Assembly: GCA_030610325.1 (NCBI GenBank)
Contig: JAUWRZ010000033.1
Span: 1-11,595, forward strand
Direction: 5' to 3'
Length of the DNA: 11,595 nt
Origin: Sulfurimonadaceae bacterium
GTDB taxonomy: Bacteria; Campylobacterota; Campylobacteria; Campylobacterales; Sulfurimonadaceae
Below, one piece after another: positions 1 to 7,103 of the stretch. The translations under genes and the position numbers were made by a program. The stretch's first letter is position 1; the number at the start of each line of letters is the position of its first letter. The notes below the pieces were generated by a model. It saw only the letters and a program-made list of their open reading frames with translations, was not told the DNA's origin and did not search any database.

Positions 1-416
1 ATACTCTCTCTTGCCTTCTCTATCTTAGTCGTGTAGAGCGTCATCACCTGTGTTGCAGCATATCGAAATGTGATGTTTTGAAGGTTCCCGTAACCTTTAG
101 CCATCTTATCAGTCACTCTCGGTGCAGAGACTGTGATCTCTTTATCAATGAAGCCTTTCTCTTTGAGAGACCTTCTGATCTTGAGCGTGTCCTCTTCAAG
201 ACCTTCATAGAGTACTGAGAGGTGATTGCTTGCACGCTGATACTGAATGGGCCACAACAGCACATCTGCTTTCACCTCTCTCTCTGCCAAGCCTTTGACA
301 TAGACAGTACGGTCCAGTTCTTTGAACTTTATAAGACTCTCACCCAATAGAAAGCCCAATCCTGTGAGACCTGCTATCAATGATAGTCCGATGATGAGAG
401 ATGCCCTGATAGTCAT
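1..416 (-). CDS. SIMPL-domain (DUF541) membrane-anchored protein, 3' end missing
   Basis: The reading frame is open from an ATG at 416-414 to the window edge, giving 138 complete N-terminal residues; the C-terminus lies outside. A GGAGAG ribosome binding site sits about 4 nt before the ATG. The protein opens with a short basic start (MTIR) and one hydrophobic helix (about residues 5-24), a signal anchor or uncleaved signal. After it comes the segment YVKGLAEREVKADVLLWPIQ, which matches the start of SIMPL/DUF541 proteins such as E. coli YggE. Most of the domain's first half follows. Family members are periplasmic or membrane-attached and have been linked to oxidative-stress tolerance, but their biochemistry is unclear. 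The gene starts 63 nt after the stop of the GGDEF/EAL gene on the same strand, so co-transcription is possible. The family call rests on the remembered sequence pattern of the conserved N-terminal block. Confidence 0.8.
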   Translation of the reverse strand, partial: MTIRASLIIGLSLIAGLTGLGFLLGESLIKFKELDRTVYVKGLAEREVKADVLLWPIQYQRASNHLSVLYEGLEEDTLKIRRSLKEKGFIDKEITVSAPRVTDKMAKGYGNLQNITFRYAATQVMTLYTTKIEKARES

Positions 417-479
417 ATTGACTCTCCTGCTGATCAAGTCGTTAAGGACATCAGACCTGAACTCTTCACTAAAGACTTC

Positions 480-3400
480 TCAAGCCACCTGCTTCTCTTT
501 ATGCCCTTGGACAAACGCAATAAATGCTTCTGATGAGAGTGGTTTGCTCAGGAGGTCTCCCTGACCGATGTCGCACTGCTGTTCTATTAAGAACCTCTCC
601 TGATCACTTGACTCGATGCCTTCAGCGACAACAGTGTAATCAAGGCTCTTGGCAAGGGCGATGATAGTCTTTGAGATAGCGACATCATCAGGGTCATGCG
701 GAAGCTGCTCAATAAACGCCCTGTCTATCTTGATCGTATCCAGCGGTAGTATCTTAAGATAACTCATGGAGGAGTAACCTGTGCCAAAATCATCGATCGA
801 TATCTTGAAGCCTATCTTTCTAAGCTCCTCAAGGATGTTCTGATTACGCTCTGTCTGCTCCATCACATAACGTTCCGTGATCTCTATCTCAACAAAATCA
901 GCTTTGATCCCTACGCTCTCTATCATCGCTTTGAAGTGTTCGACGACATCATCTTGATTGAACTGGACAGTCGATACATTGATAGCGACCTGCTCCAGAC
1001 CAAGACCAAGGGATCTCCACCTTAAAAACTCTTTACAGGCATTGACGAAGACCCAGCTTCCGATGTCAAGTATGATACCGCTATCTTCAGCGATGGGGAT
1101 GAACCTGTCTGGTGATATCACATCACGGTCGTGCTGATCCCAACGCAGCAGTACCTCCGCAGCGATGACCTTTTGGGTACCCAGGTCATATTGGGGTTGG
1201 AAGACCAATGAGAACTCATCCTTAGCAAGTGCGTAGCTAAGATCATGCTCGATACTAAGGCGTTCATGAAGTTCATCAGTGAGACTCTGTGTACAGTAAC
1301 GGTAACCGTTCTTACCCTCATCTTTGGCCAACTGCATGGCGCTATCTGCATTTTTGATCAAGGTATTCGTATCAATTCCATCATCCGGATAGATAGCGAT
1401 CCCGATGCTTGCTGTCGTGTTGACATCATACCCATTGACATGAATAGGCTCTTTGAGCACGCTAAGGACGGCCTCTGCTACTGCAGTAGCTTCATCGTGT
1501 TCCAGGAGCCCTTCTAATAAGATGACGAACTGATCAGCACTGACACGTGCGAGGAAATCAATATCGGTGATGACCTTTTTGAGTCTGTTCGCAACGACCT
1601 TAAGTACCACATCACCAATATGATGTCCCAATGTATCATTGACTATCTTAAAACGGTCAAGGTCGATAAAGAGCAGTGCCAATAATTCATCTTGAGTATC
1701 AGCTACCGTGATCGAGCTCTCAAATCGTTTGATAAACAAGCTGCGACTGGCCAGACCGGTAAGATGATCACGCTCACTACTATGATCGACTTTCACTTTC
1801 TCATCATGAAGCGCACGCTCTTTGATATCGAGTTCTCGTCTATGCCGCAGTCGATCACGGTTCCAATGCAGCAGTATCAGCAAAAGAGAGATGACTGCGA
1901 CAGCTATCTTCCACACCAGCCAGCGGTCAGGTCCCGGTTCAGACTTTGAAAGGAGCCATCGGGAGTAGATGGAGCTCTTTATCTCTGGTGTCATACTCAA
2001 GAGCATCTCATCAAAGATAGAGTACAAAAGTGGTTCACTCTTACTTACAGCTATGCTCCATTGCGACTTCTCATCTGACATACCGGAGACATGCAGTCTC
2101 CCCGTATACTCATCCGCGATCATGTAGTTTAAGAGACTCACAGGGTAGAGAAAGGCATAGAGTCCACCTTGGACTACTCTCTTTAAAGCACTGTCGACAC
2201 TTTTGACACTGACGATCTCCAGCTCTGGGTACTTCTCCTCCAGAGTAGCTCTCATAGCACTCTCTTTTACGACACCGATCTTTTTTCCACTGAGTACATG
2301 CAGGTCAGGGACAAAGGCTTCATCTATCTGTGTCACTACCACCATCTGGTCATCAAGATAAGGCCTTGTCAAAAAAGCTCCATCGCTTAAGCGTGAGGGA
2401 TCTGGCATCATGACATGAAAGTCACATCCACCCTCCATCGCTGTATGAACGCTCTCTTGCATACTCTTACTCACTACCAGCTCTATAGGGATATGCAGTA
2501 ATGTCTCAAAATAATCGATATAGTCACCTGCTATACCACTGAGCCTGCCCTCCTCTACAATGACAAATGGAGGTAAGTCCGGCGGAACACACATGGTGAG
2601 CTTCTTCTTCTCCTGCAGGTACTCATTTTGTGTCTTAGAGAGTACGAGACTCCCTTTTTCAGCCGTGCTCTTAAGTCCTGCATACGGTTTGAGCCATCGC
2701 TGTTCCAGATGGCTCAGCTCCTCTTCGGTAATAGCATGCAATGCATCATCGATCATCGCCTTTAACATAGGAGTGTCAGACCTGATACCAAAGGAGAGGC
2801 TACTGACAATATTGAACGCCTCCAGTCGTCCAGCTATCTTTAGCTCCGAATAGCCCTGCTTCTGGAGCATAGTCTCTACTATCTTCAAGTCACTCACCAT
2901 AGCATCGACTTCACTGGCTGCGACTGCTTCAAGCATCGTCGTCGTCTCTTTGTACTCCACGATATCTATCGTCGGATATCGCAGCCTGATGGCCTGTGTA
3001 GTAAGCGAACCCTCCAGCAGTGCTATGCGCTTACCTTCGATATCAACGATATCATGTAGATCATCCCGGCTCTTTTTGGTGACAAGGACAGCATCGACAT
3101 CCAGATAGGCAGCACTCAGAAGTGCATCATATCTATTGCCTATGAACTTAGGTGCCAACTGCATCATATCGATGTCGCGCATCATCAGGTCGGTATAGAT
3201 ATCCCGGTAGTCATCAAAAGGCTTAAACATCACCTTTAGACCGCTCTTCTCACTCACCAGTCGCAACAAGTCTGCTGAGTAACCCTCACATCGCCCATCT
3301 TGCATAAACTCCAAAGGCTCCAGATGCGAAAGGCAGGCGACTCTGATCTCAGGGTGTTGAGCTTGGAAGAAGTCACGCTCACCTTGCAGATAGACTTGTT

Positions 3401-3548
3401 CTTCTCTATAAGAAGGGACTGAGGGCACCTCTCTCTTCTGTAGAACACTAAAGAGGTCTGAGATGCTTTCCGGAGGTAGTTTGGCAGACAATGGTATAGA
3501 TAACAGAAGAAGCAGCAATAGTGACCGACCTCTCTGATATATACCCAT
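480..3548 (-). CDS. Membrane sensor: two periplasmic solute-binding domains, TM helix, degenerate GGDEF, EAL phosphodiesterase
   Basis: A 1022-residue protein predicted to adjust cyclic-di-GMP in response to a periplasmic ligand. It starts with a signal peptide (a run of Leu at about 10-16, possible cleavage near residue 22). Two family-3 solute-binding domains follow (about 67-287 and 316-535), the type used for amino acids and similar small molecules. A transmembrane helix spans about 543-562 and a charged linker 563-592. The GGDEF domain (about 593-755) has SADQF at 670-674 instead of GGDEF, and the RxxD inhibitory site is absent (TDID at 661-664), so cyclase activity is unlikely. The EAL domain (about 765-1013) reads EVL at 798-800. 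It keeps the residues expected for Mg binding and catalysis: E798, N857, E889, D919-D920, K940, E976 and Q996. The inferred activity is c-di-GMP hydrolysis, with the GGDEF part perhaps a GTP-sensing regulator. The ATG at 3548 has AGGAAG 4 nt upstream. The ligand cannot be named from sequence. Confidence 0.92.
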   Translation of the reverse strand: MGIYQRGRSLLLLLLLSIPLSAKLPPESISDLFSVLQKREVPSVPSYREEQVYLQGERDFFQAQHPEIRVACLSHLEPLEFMQDGRCEGYSADLLRLVSEKSGLKVMFKPFDDYRDIYTDLMMRDIDMMQLAPKFIGNRYDALLSAAYLDVDAVLVTKKSRDDLHDIVDIEGKRIALLEGSLTTQAIRLRYPTIDIVEYKETTTMLEAVAASEVDAMVSDLKIVETMLQKQGYSELKIAGRLEAFNIVSSLSFGIRSDTPMLKAMIDDALHAITEEELSHLEQRWLKPYAGLKSTAEKGSLVLSKTQNEYLQEKKKLTMCVPPDLPPFVIVEEGRLSGIAGDYIDYFETLLHIPIELVVSKSMQESVHTAMEGGCDFHVMMPDPSRLSDGAFLTRPYLDDQMVVVTQIDEAFVPDLHVLSGKKIGVVKESAMRATLEEKYPELEIVSVKSVDSALKRVVQGGLYAFLYPVSLLNYMIADEYTGRLHVSGMSDEKSQWSIAVSKSEPLLYSIFDEMLLSMTPEIKSSIYSRWLLSKSEPGPDRWLVWKIAVAVISLLLILLHWNRDRLRHRRELDIKERALHDEKVKVDHSSERDHLTGLASRSLFIKRFESSITVADTQDELLALLFIDLDRFKIVNDTLGHHIGDVVLKVVANRLKKVITDIDFLARVSADQFVILLEGLLEHDEATAVAEAVLSVLKEPIHVNGYDVNTTASIGIAIYPDDGIDTNTLIKNADSAMQLAKDEGKNGYRYCTQSLTDELHERLSIEHDLSYALAKDEFSLVFQPQYDLGTQKVIAAEVLLRWDQHDRDVISPDRFIPIAEDSGIILDIGSWVFVNACKEFLRWRSLGLGLEQVAINVSTVQFNQDDVVEHFKAMIESVGIKADFVEIEITERYVMEQTERNQNILEELRKIGFKISIDDFGTGYSSMSYLKILPLDTIKIDRAFIEQLPHDPDDVAISKTIIALAKSLDYTVVAEGIESSDQERFLIEQQCDIGQGDLLSKPLSSEAFIAFVQGHKEKQVA

Positions 3549-3613
3549 GACACTTCCTACTTTTGACCTGATGACACACTTTATATGGCATGCCCAGGGT
3601 CTAGAATTAAGCT

Positions 3614-3622
3614 ATCATACCA
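3614..3622 (-). promoter_or_regulatory. Candidate extended -10 promoter for the GGDEF/EAL gene
   Basis: Read on the minus strand this is TGG-TATGAT, an extended -10 element (TGn plus a near-consensus hexamer). It would start transcription near 3607, about 59 nt before the ATG at 3548. The -35 region (about 3637-3642, TTTCTG) is poor, which is common for Campylobacterota sigma-70 promoters. It was picked by eye with no transcript evidence. Confidence 0.4.
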
Positions 3623-3775
3623 TACTCAGGCTTGCCAGAAATCACTCTATCGACTGATAAAACACCCCTTCACATCGATGCATTTAAAAAGATAAAAAAC
3701 ATATGAGATCACACTGGAGAGAACGTATTTTATCTTATATGACTATCTCTTCACAATGATAAATATAGCTAAACC

Positions 3776-3807
3776 ATGAACAGAAAAGTCCAATAACATC
3801 TGTTCAT
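3776..3807. repeat. Inverted repeat, 9-bp perfect arms, 14-nt spacer
   Basis: Arms ATGAACAGA (3776-3784) and TCTGTTCAT (3799-3807) are perfect reverse complements around a 14-nt spacer. On the plus strand the repeat is followed by a run of A, and on the minus strand it is preceded by a run of T, so it is not in the right orientation for an intrinsic terminator on either strand. It lies about 50-85 nt upstream of the presumed start site of the DoxX operon, so an operator or an RNA-level structure is possible. Confidence 0.6.
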
Positions 3808-3848
3808 AAAAAAAGTAGTATGTCGAGGGGGCAGCATCATAATGTTAT

Positions 3849-3854
3849 TATAAT
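3849..3854 (+). promoter_or_regulatory. Candidate -10 box for the DoxX operon, with palindrome at the start site
   Basis: A perfect TATAAT lies 70 nt upstream of the DoxX ATG, predicting transcription from about 3861 and a leader of about 64 nt. No good -35 is visible. The palindrome TTTAGCTAAA (3863-3872) falls right at the predicted start site, where a repressor would block initiation. Short inverted arms ATAAT/ATTAT at 3839-3851 overlap the -10. This is an eye-picked prediction. Confidence 0.45.
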
Positions 3855-3924
3855 TTTTTATATTTAGCTAAAGCTGCGAGCGTTAAAATAACCTATACCA
3901 TAACTCTTTTTTAGAGGAGATAGC

Positions 3925-4365
3925 ATGCGGCTCAAACAGTCATACCTTGAGTTCACACGGATGAGTGAGTATTTTCGAAGTCTCGGTCTGCTTCTGGCAC
4001 GCCTAGTCATCGCTTATGGTTTTTTCGAACCGGCGATGATGAAATGGAACGATATCGATGCTGTAGCAGAGTGGTTTGGCTCCATAGGCATCCCCTTGCC
4101 TGGCATAAATGCCTATTTAGCGGCTATGACCGAGATCACCGGTGTCATCTTACTGGCACTGGGACTGATGACACGGCTTATCTCTTTGCCGCTAATGGTC
4201 GTCATGATAGTCGCTATCGTCACCGTGCATCTTCCCAATGGTTTCTCTGCCGGTGACAACGGTTTTGAGATCCCTCTCTATTACCTGCTCTTCTTACTTC
4301 TGTTCTTTGCAGAGGGAGCCGGAAAGTTCAGTCTTGACAGGCTTATCTTCGGAGAGAGAGAGTAA
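3925..4365 (+). CDS. DoxX-family (HvfX-like) integral membrane protein
   Basis: A 146-residue inner-membrane protein with four predicted helices (about 19-35, 63-80, 85-102 and 114-130), the normal size and topology for DoxX. The motifs AYGFFEPAMMKW (30-41), IPLPGINAYLAAMTEI (56-71) and NGFEIPLYYLL (112-122) resemble the HvfX branch. As I recall, HvfX is encoded with copper-binding RiPP precursor and maturation genes (HvfABC) in other proteobacteria. No such partner genes are visible here. DoxX proteins have been associated with membrane redox and thiol/sulfur stress functions, but the reaction is not established. The ATG at 3925 is preceded by AGAGGAGA with 4-nt spacing; the alternative ATG at 3961 lacks a good site. 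The stop is 2 nt before the next ATG, so the two genes are almost certainly co-translated. Confidence 0.85.
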   Translation: MRLKQSYLEFTRMSEYFRSLGLLLARLVIAYGFFEPAMMKWNDIDAVAEWFGSIGIPLPGINAYLAAMTEITGVILLALGLMTRLISLPLMVVMIVAIVTVHLPNGFSAGDNGFEIPLYYLLFLLLFFAEGAGKFSLDRLIFGERE

Positions 4366-4367
4366 CG

Positions 4368-6116
4368 ATGGAAGCACTACTCGCTTTTACCTCCGGAGTA
4401 AACGCCTACCATTTCCCGATCTTGATGTTCCTACTAAAGGCCTCACTGATCGTCTTTATCCTACTCTCCATCATACTACTTGTCTATGACCGTTTTATCC
4501 AACGTGAGGACCAGCTTCTCATCAACTACCCATTGGTCGGACGTCTTCGCTATCTCTTCTACCTCTTACGTGACCCCATGCGCCAGTACTTTGGTGATGA
4601 GAAGTTCTATGAGTCCTTTGACAAAGTCAAATGGGTCTATAACGCCGCCCAGGGAAGATCGCCTTACGCTTCGTTCTCACCAGGACAGCCACAAAAGAGT
4701 GCACGTCTCTCTATCAAAAATGCCAATTTCGTACTAAATACAGAAGATGTCAGTGACCATTTCAGTGTCACATTCGGAGAGACCTCAAAATACCCCTTTA
4801 CGACAAGCTCCATCATCGGACGCAGTGCCATGAGTGATGGGGCCATCTCTCCCGAAGGTACACGGGCTTTTTCCAAAGGTGCCTACCTTGGTGCTTTTCC
4901 CATCAATACCGGGGAAGGCAGTCTGACTTCTAATTTCCTCTTCACCCATCATCATTCGAAAGAGAGTCGATATCTTGAGACAAAAGAGGGCACACTCTTT
5001 GCCAAAAGTATCTATCGTGTACTCGACTATCTGCTAAACGAATCGGTCGCTCAGAAGGTGTATCGCCACCTTATCATCGATGCAAAAGATGAAGAGAGCT
5101 ATCTTCTTGATAAAAAACGACTTGTCTGTTTTCGTATTGACTGGGATGCACCTCTAAGTGATTTCCCCAGTGAGGTCCCATCAGATCTCCCCGACATCAT
5201 CTTTCAGATGGGCAGCGGCTTATACGGTGTACGTGATCGCAGCGGGAGACTTGATGAAGATCGGTATAAGAAGACGATGCGCTTTTGCCGTATGACTGAG
5301 ATCAAGATAGCACAGGGAGCCAAACAGACCGGTGGTAAACTACTTGCTTCAAAGGTAAGCCATACTATCGCTTACTACCGTGGTGTCGAAGCCCATAAAG
5401 ACCTTTTCAGTCCCAACCAGTTCCCTTATGCCCATACCATCGAAGAGCTCTTTGACTTTATCGGACGGCTCAAAGCACTATCGCAAAGACCTGTCGGTAT
5501 CAAGATAGTCATCTCCTCCAAAAAAGCATTTGAGGAGTATGCTGCGCTTATCAGAAAACGTATCGATGAAGGATCTGATGCTTACCCTGATTTCATCACG
5601 ATCGATGGAGGAGATGGAGGAAGTGGTGCGGCTCCATTAGAGATGATGATGACTGTCGGATTGACTATCGCTAAAGCTCTTTATGTCGCAGACAGTACCC
5701 TCAAAGCCTTTGGAGTCAGAGAGAGAGTCAGACTTATAGCCAGTGAGAAGGTACTGACCCCTGATGACGCCGTTATACTGCTGGGCATTGGAGCAGACTT
5801 CATCGCGATAGCCCGTGGGTTCATGATGAGTGCGGGCTGCATACGTGCGAGAGAGTGCTCCGGAGCCAATGGTCGCAACTGCCCAGTAGGCCTCGCGACG
5901 CAAGATCGTCAAAAACGGGCCTCGTTTCTGGTCGAGAAACAGGCAGACAAGGTCGTCTCCTATCATAGACAGATGCTTTATGGTATTCGTCAGTTGCTGG
6001 CGGTCATCGGAGTAAAGAGTATCTCAGAGCTTAACAGAGAACATCTGCTCTTCAAGGACCATACCGGAAAGAGCTACTTTGACATTGATGACTATTTTAA
6101 GGAGATGCTCAATTGA
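4368..6116 (+). CDS. Membrane-anchored FMN-binding glutamate synthase-like oxidoreductase (GltB central/FMN domain only)
   Basis: A 582-residue protein with one N-terminal membrane helix (about 18-40), so it is predicted to be anchored with the enzyme domain in the cytoplasm. The rest matches the FMN-binding barrel of glutamate synthase. Recognisable blocks are SIIGRSAMSDGAIS (148-161), INTGEGSL (179-186), EIKIAQGAK (311-319), the phosphate-binding loop DGGDGGSGAAP (413-423) and ADFIAIARGFMMSAGC (476-491). Three cysteines at 491, 497 and 505 (CX5CX7CPVGLATQ) fit the [3Fe-4S] ligands, with wider spacing than the CX5CX4C of classical GltB. There is no N-terminal glutaminase domain and no small subunit nearby, so classical glutamate synthase activity is not expected. 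An insertion of about 80 residues (190-270) splits the barrel. The ATG lies 2 nt after the DoxX stop, with GGAGAG upstream. The substrate is unknown; the pairing suggests a membrane redox module. Confidence 0.88.
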   Translation: MEALLAFTSGVNAYHFPILMFLLKASLIVFILLSIILLVYDRFIQREDQLLINYPLVGRLRYLFYLLRDPMRQYFGDEKFYESFDKVKWVYNAAQGRSPYASFSPGQPQKSARLSIKNANFVLNTEDVSDHFSVTFGETSKYPFTTSSIIGRSAMSDGAISPEGTRAFSKGAYLGAFPINTGEGSLTSNFLFTHHHSKESRYLETKEGTLFAKSIYRVLDYLLNESVAQKVYRHLIIDAKDEESYLLDKKRLVCFRIDWDAPLSDFPSEVPSDLPDIIFQMGSGLYGVRDRSGRLDEDRYKKTMRFCRMTEIKIAQGAKQTGGKLLASKVSHTIAYYRGVEAHKDLFSPNQFPYAHTIEELFDFIGRLKALSQRPVGIKIVISSKKAFEEYAALIRKRIDEGSDAYPDFITIDGGDGGSGAAPLEMMMTVGLTIAKALYVADSTLKAFGVRERVRLIASEKVLTPDDAVILLGIGADFIAIARGFMMSAGCIRARECSGANGRNCPVGLATQDRQKRASFLVEKQADKVVSYHRQMLYGIRQLLAVIGVKSISELNREHLLFKDHTGKSYFDIDDYFKEMLN

Positions 6117-6125
6117 TCTTGCTTA

Positions 6126-6377
6126 TCAGGACTTTCTTTTGAGCTTTGGTACCGGAAAAAGCGGTTCGAAATATTTATGTGATACTTTTTTAGCTCTCTC
6201 TTTCGCCTCATATTTGTCCAGGACATCTTTGGCATATTTTCCACCAAGTGGTATCTTGGTCGTCGCTGCATAGGTGAAATCGATCATCTTCTCGAAGATA
6301 TGTACTTTTTCTGACTCTTTGGGTGACTCTGTCTCGACCTTCTCGCCTTCGACTACTTTTTTCTCATCAGTAGACAT
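6126..6377 (-). CDS. Small charged protein of unknown function (83 aa)
   Basis: I do not recognise this family. The ATG at 6377 has a strong ribosome binding site (AAGGAG, 6 nt spacing) and starts 12 nt after the stop of the HIT gene, which supports real translation as the last gene of that operon. The first 25 residues are acidic and Lys/Glu/Ser-rich (MSTDEKKVVEGEKVETES), probably disordered. The middle (about 27-60: IFEKMIDFTYAATTKIPLGG and after) could form an amphipathic helix followed by a Gly-containing turn, and the tail is basic (PKLKRKS). There is no signal peptide or clear membrane helix. Its stop is 9 nt from the stop of the convergent oxidoreductase gene, and no terminator is visible between them. 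Confidence 0.7.
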   Translation of the reverse strand: MSTDEKKVVEGEKVETESPKESEKVHIFEKMIDFTYAATTKIPLGGKYAKDVLDKYEAKERAKKVSHKYFEPLFPVPKLKRKS

Positions 6378-6389
6378 TGCTACTCCTTC

Positions 6390-6755
6390 TTATGCTAAAC
6401 GTTTTCTCAATAGGTCTAGAAATGGTTCAAATGCAGGCAGGTTCAATGAACTCTCCCGCTGCTTTGCTCCCCACATCGGCTCAGGGAAGTGACTATCCCC
6501 TTTAAAGCGTGCCATAATATGCCAATGGACATGAGGCAACATATTACCAAATGAGGCGATATTGATCTTTACTGGCTCATAATACTCAAGCATGAGCTTC
6601 TCTATCACGTCTAATGCGTCCCAGATAGCATGCTTTTCTTCAGGAGTACATTCGCTGAACTCTTTATGGCTGGCGTGGGTAAATATCTTCAGCCATGGGA
6701 CATCACTCTCGTGACGTTCAATATAGATCAGATCATCGGTATGAACTGCCGGCAT
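6390..6755 (-). CDS. HIT-family hydrolase (Ap4A hydrolase type)
   Basis: A 121-residue cytosolic protein with the histidine triad HVHWH at 75-79 (H75, H77, H79; H77 would be the nucleophile by family rule). It follows ASFGNMLP, as in bacterial HIT proteins annotated as diadenosine tetraphosphate hydrolases. The N-terminal block LIYIERHESDVPWLKIFT (9-26) and the segment after the triad (ARFKGDSHFPEPMWG) also fit that family. Likely reactions are hydrolysis of dinucleoside polyphosphates or nucleoside phosphoramidates; the substrate is not decided by sequence. The start at 6755 lies inside the upstream gene (23-nt overlap) and its ribosome site is weak and distant, so translation is probably coupled to the upstream gene. 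Confidence 0.88.
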   Translation of the reverse strand: MPAVHTDDLIYIERHESDVPWLKIFTHASHKEFSECTPEEKHAIWDALDVIEKLMLEYYEPVKINIASFGNMLPHVHWHIMARFKGDSHFPEPMWGAKQRESSLNLPAFEPFLDLLRKRLA

Positions 6756-7017
6756 AGCTTATATCTACCTCTCTTCGTAAGAAACGGCGACGGGTGAAGG
6801 CACCAAAACGGCGGTCCAACTCACCAAGACGTCTATCTGAACGAGCTGAATCCCAAATATCAAATAGGCGGCGGCCACTTAGTCTGGTACGGCGATCAGA
6901 GATGTTCCTACGCTCCGATCGCCTTCGTTCTGACACCTGATACTTTCTGTACATATAGACAAACAGTGTCAGTCCACTCCCAAGAAGGAGGATCGTCAAC
7001 AACATCTCCATCGTCAC
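6733..7017 (-). CDS. Single-pass membrane protein with arginine-rich repeat tail, unknown function
   Basis: A 94-residue protein that I cannot assign to a family. The ATG at 7017 has a strong site (AAGGGG, about 5 nt spacing) and a candidate promoter upstream, so it is probably translated. Residues 5-23 form one hydrophobic helix. The rest is very basic and would face the cytoplasm by the positive-inside rule. It has 22 arginines in 94 residues, clustered as RR or RRR at 31-33, 36-37, 42-43, 49-50, 62-63, 69-70, 76-78 and 81-82, often with Ser, Asp or Glu just before (SERR, SDRR, LDRR). Similar RR-spaced stretches occur as linkers in some bacterial signalling proteins, but no second domain is present. 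It overlaps the HIT gene start by 23 nt. The tail could bind nucleic acid, nucleotides or acidic lipids; this is a guess from charge only. Confidence 0.68.
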   Translation of the reverse strand: MTMEMLLTILLLGSGLTLFVYMYRKYQVSERRRSERRNISDRRTRLSGRRLFDIWDSARSDRRLGELDRRFGAFTRRRFLRREVDISYAGSSYR

Positions 7018-7053
7018 CCCTTTGATTGAATCTTAAACAGCGATTAAGGATGA

Positions 7054-7059
7054 ATTGTA
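7054..7059 (-). promoter_or_regulatory. Candidate -10 box for the arginine-rich protein / HIT operon
   Basis: The minus strand reads TACAAT here, 37 nt upstream of the ATG at 7017, in the only sizeable gap (7018-7185) between fabH and this three-gene unit. The -35 region is weak, with T/A-rich sequence further upstream. A 12-bp palindrome (7104-7115) lies roughly 60 nt upstream of the predicted start. Prediction by eye. Confidence 0.4.
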
Positions 7060-7103
7060 GCACGCAGAACATTTGCTTTGACTTTGTTTATTTATTTTTT
7101 ATC

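Larger units (their letters stand above)
3549..3924. other. Divergent intergenic region between the sensor gene and the DoxX operon
   Basis: This 376-nt AT-rich stretch separates two divergently transcribed units. I found no convincing open reading frame, tRNA or terminator in it. It holds a candidate promoter for each flanking gene (3614-3622 minus, 3849-3854 plus) and a 9-bp-arm inverted repeat (3776-3807). It also holds the 10-bp palindrome TTTAGCTAAA (3863-3872), with a related TAGCTAAA at 3767-3774. The dyads suggest regulator binding, but no known operator consensus fits clearly. Confidence 0.6.

Noticed and set aside
3254..3553. Alternative minus-strand frame at the start of the sensor gene
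   Set aside because: It overlaps the signal peptide and first binding domain in another frame and encodes a low-quality cysteine/serine-rich sequence; the long frame is clearly the gene.
3776..3807. The 9-bp inverted repeat as an intrinsic terminator
   Set aside because: The A/T run is on the wrong side for both strands, and no gene ends nearby.
5637..5966. Minus-strand open frame inside the glutamate synthase-like gene
   Set aside because: It is fully antisense to conserved motifs (DGGDGGSG and the cysteine region), so it is a shadow frame.
4368..6116. Classical glutamate synthase large subunit (gltB)
   Set aside because: At 582 residues it lacks the N-terminal glutaminase domain and C-terminal beta-helix domain of the roughly 1500-residue GltB, and it has a membrane anchor.
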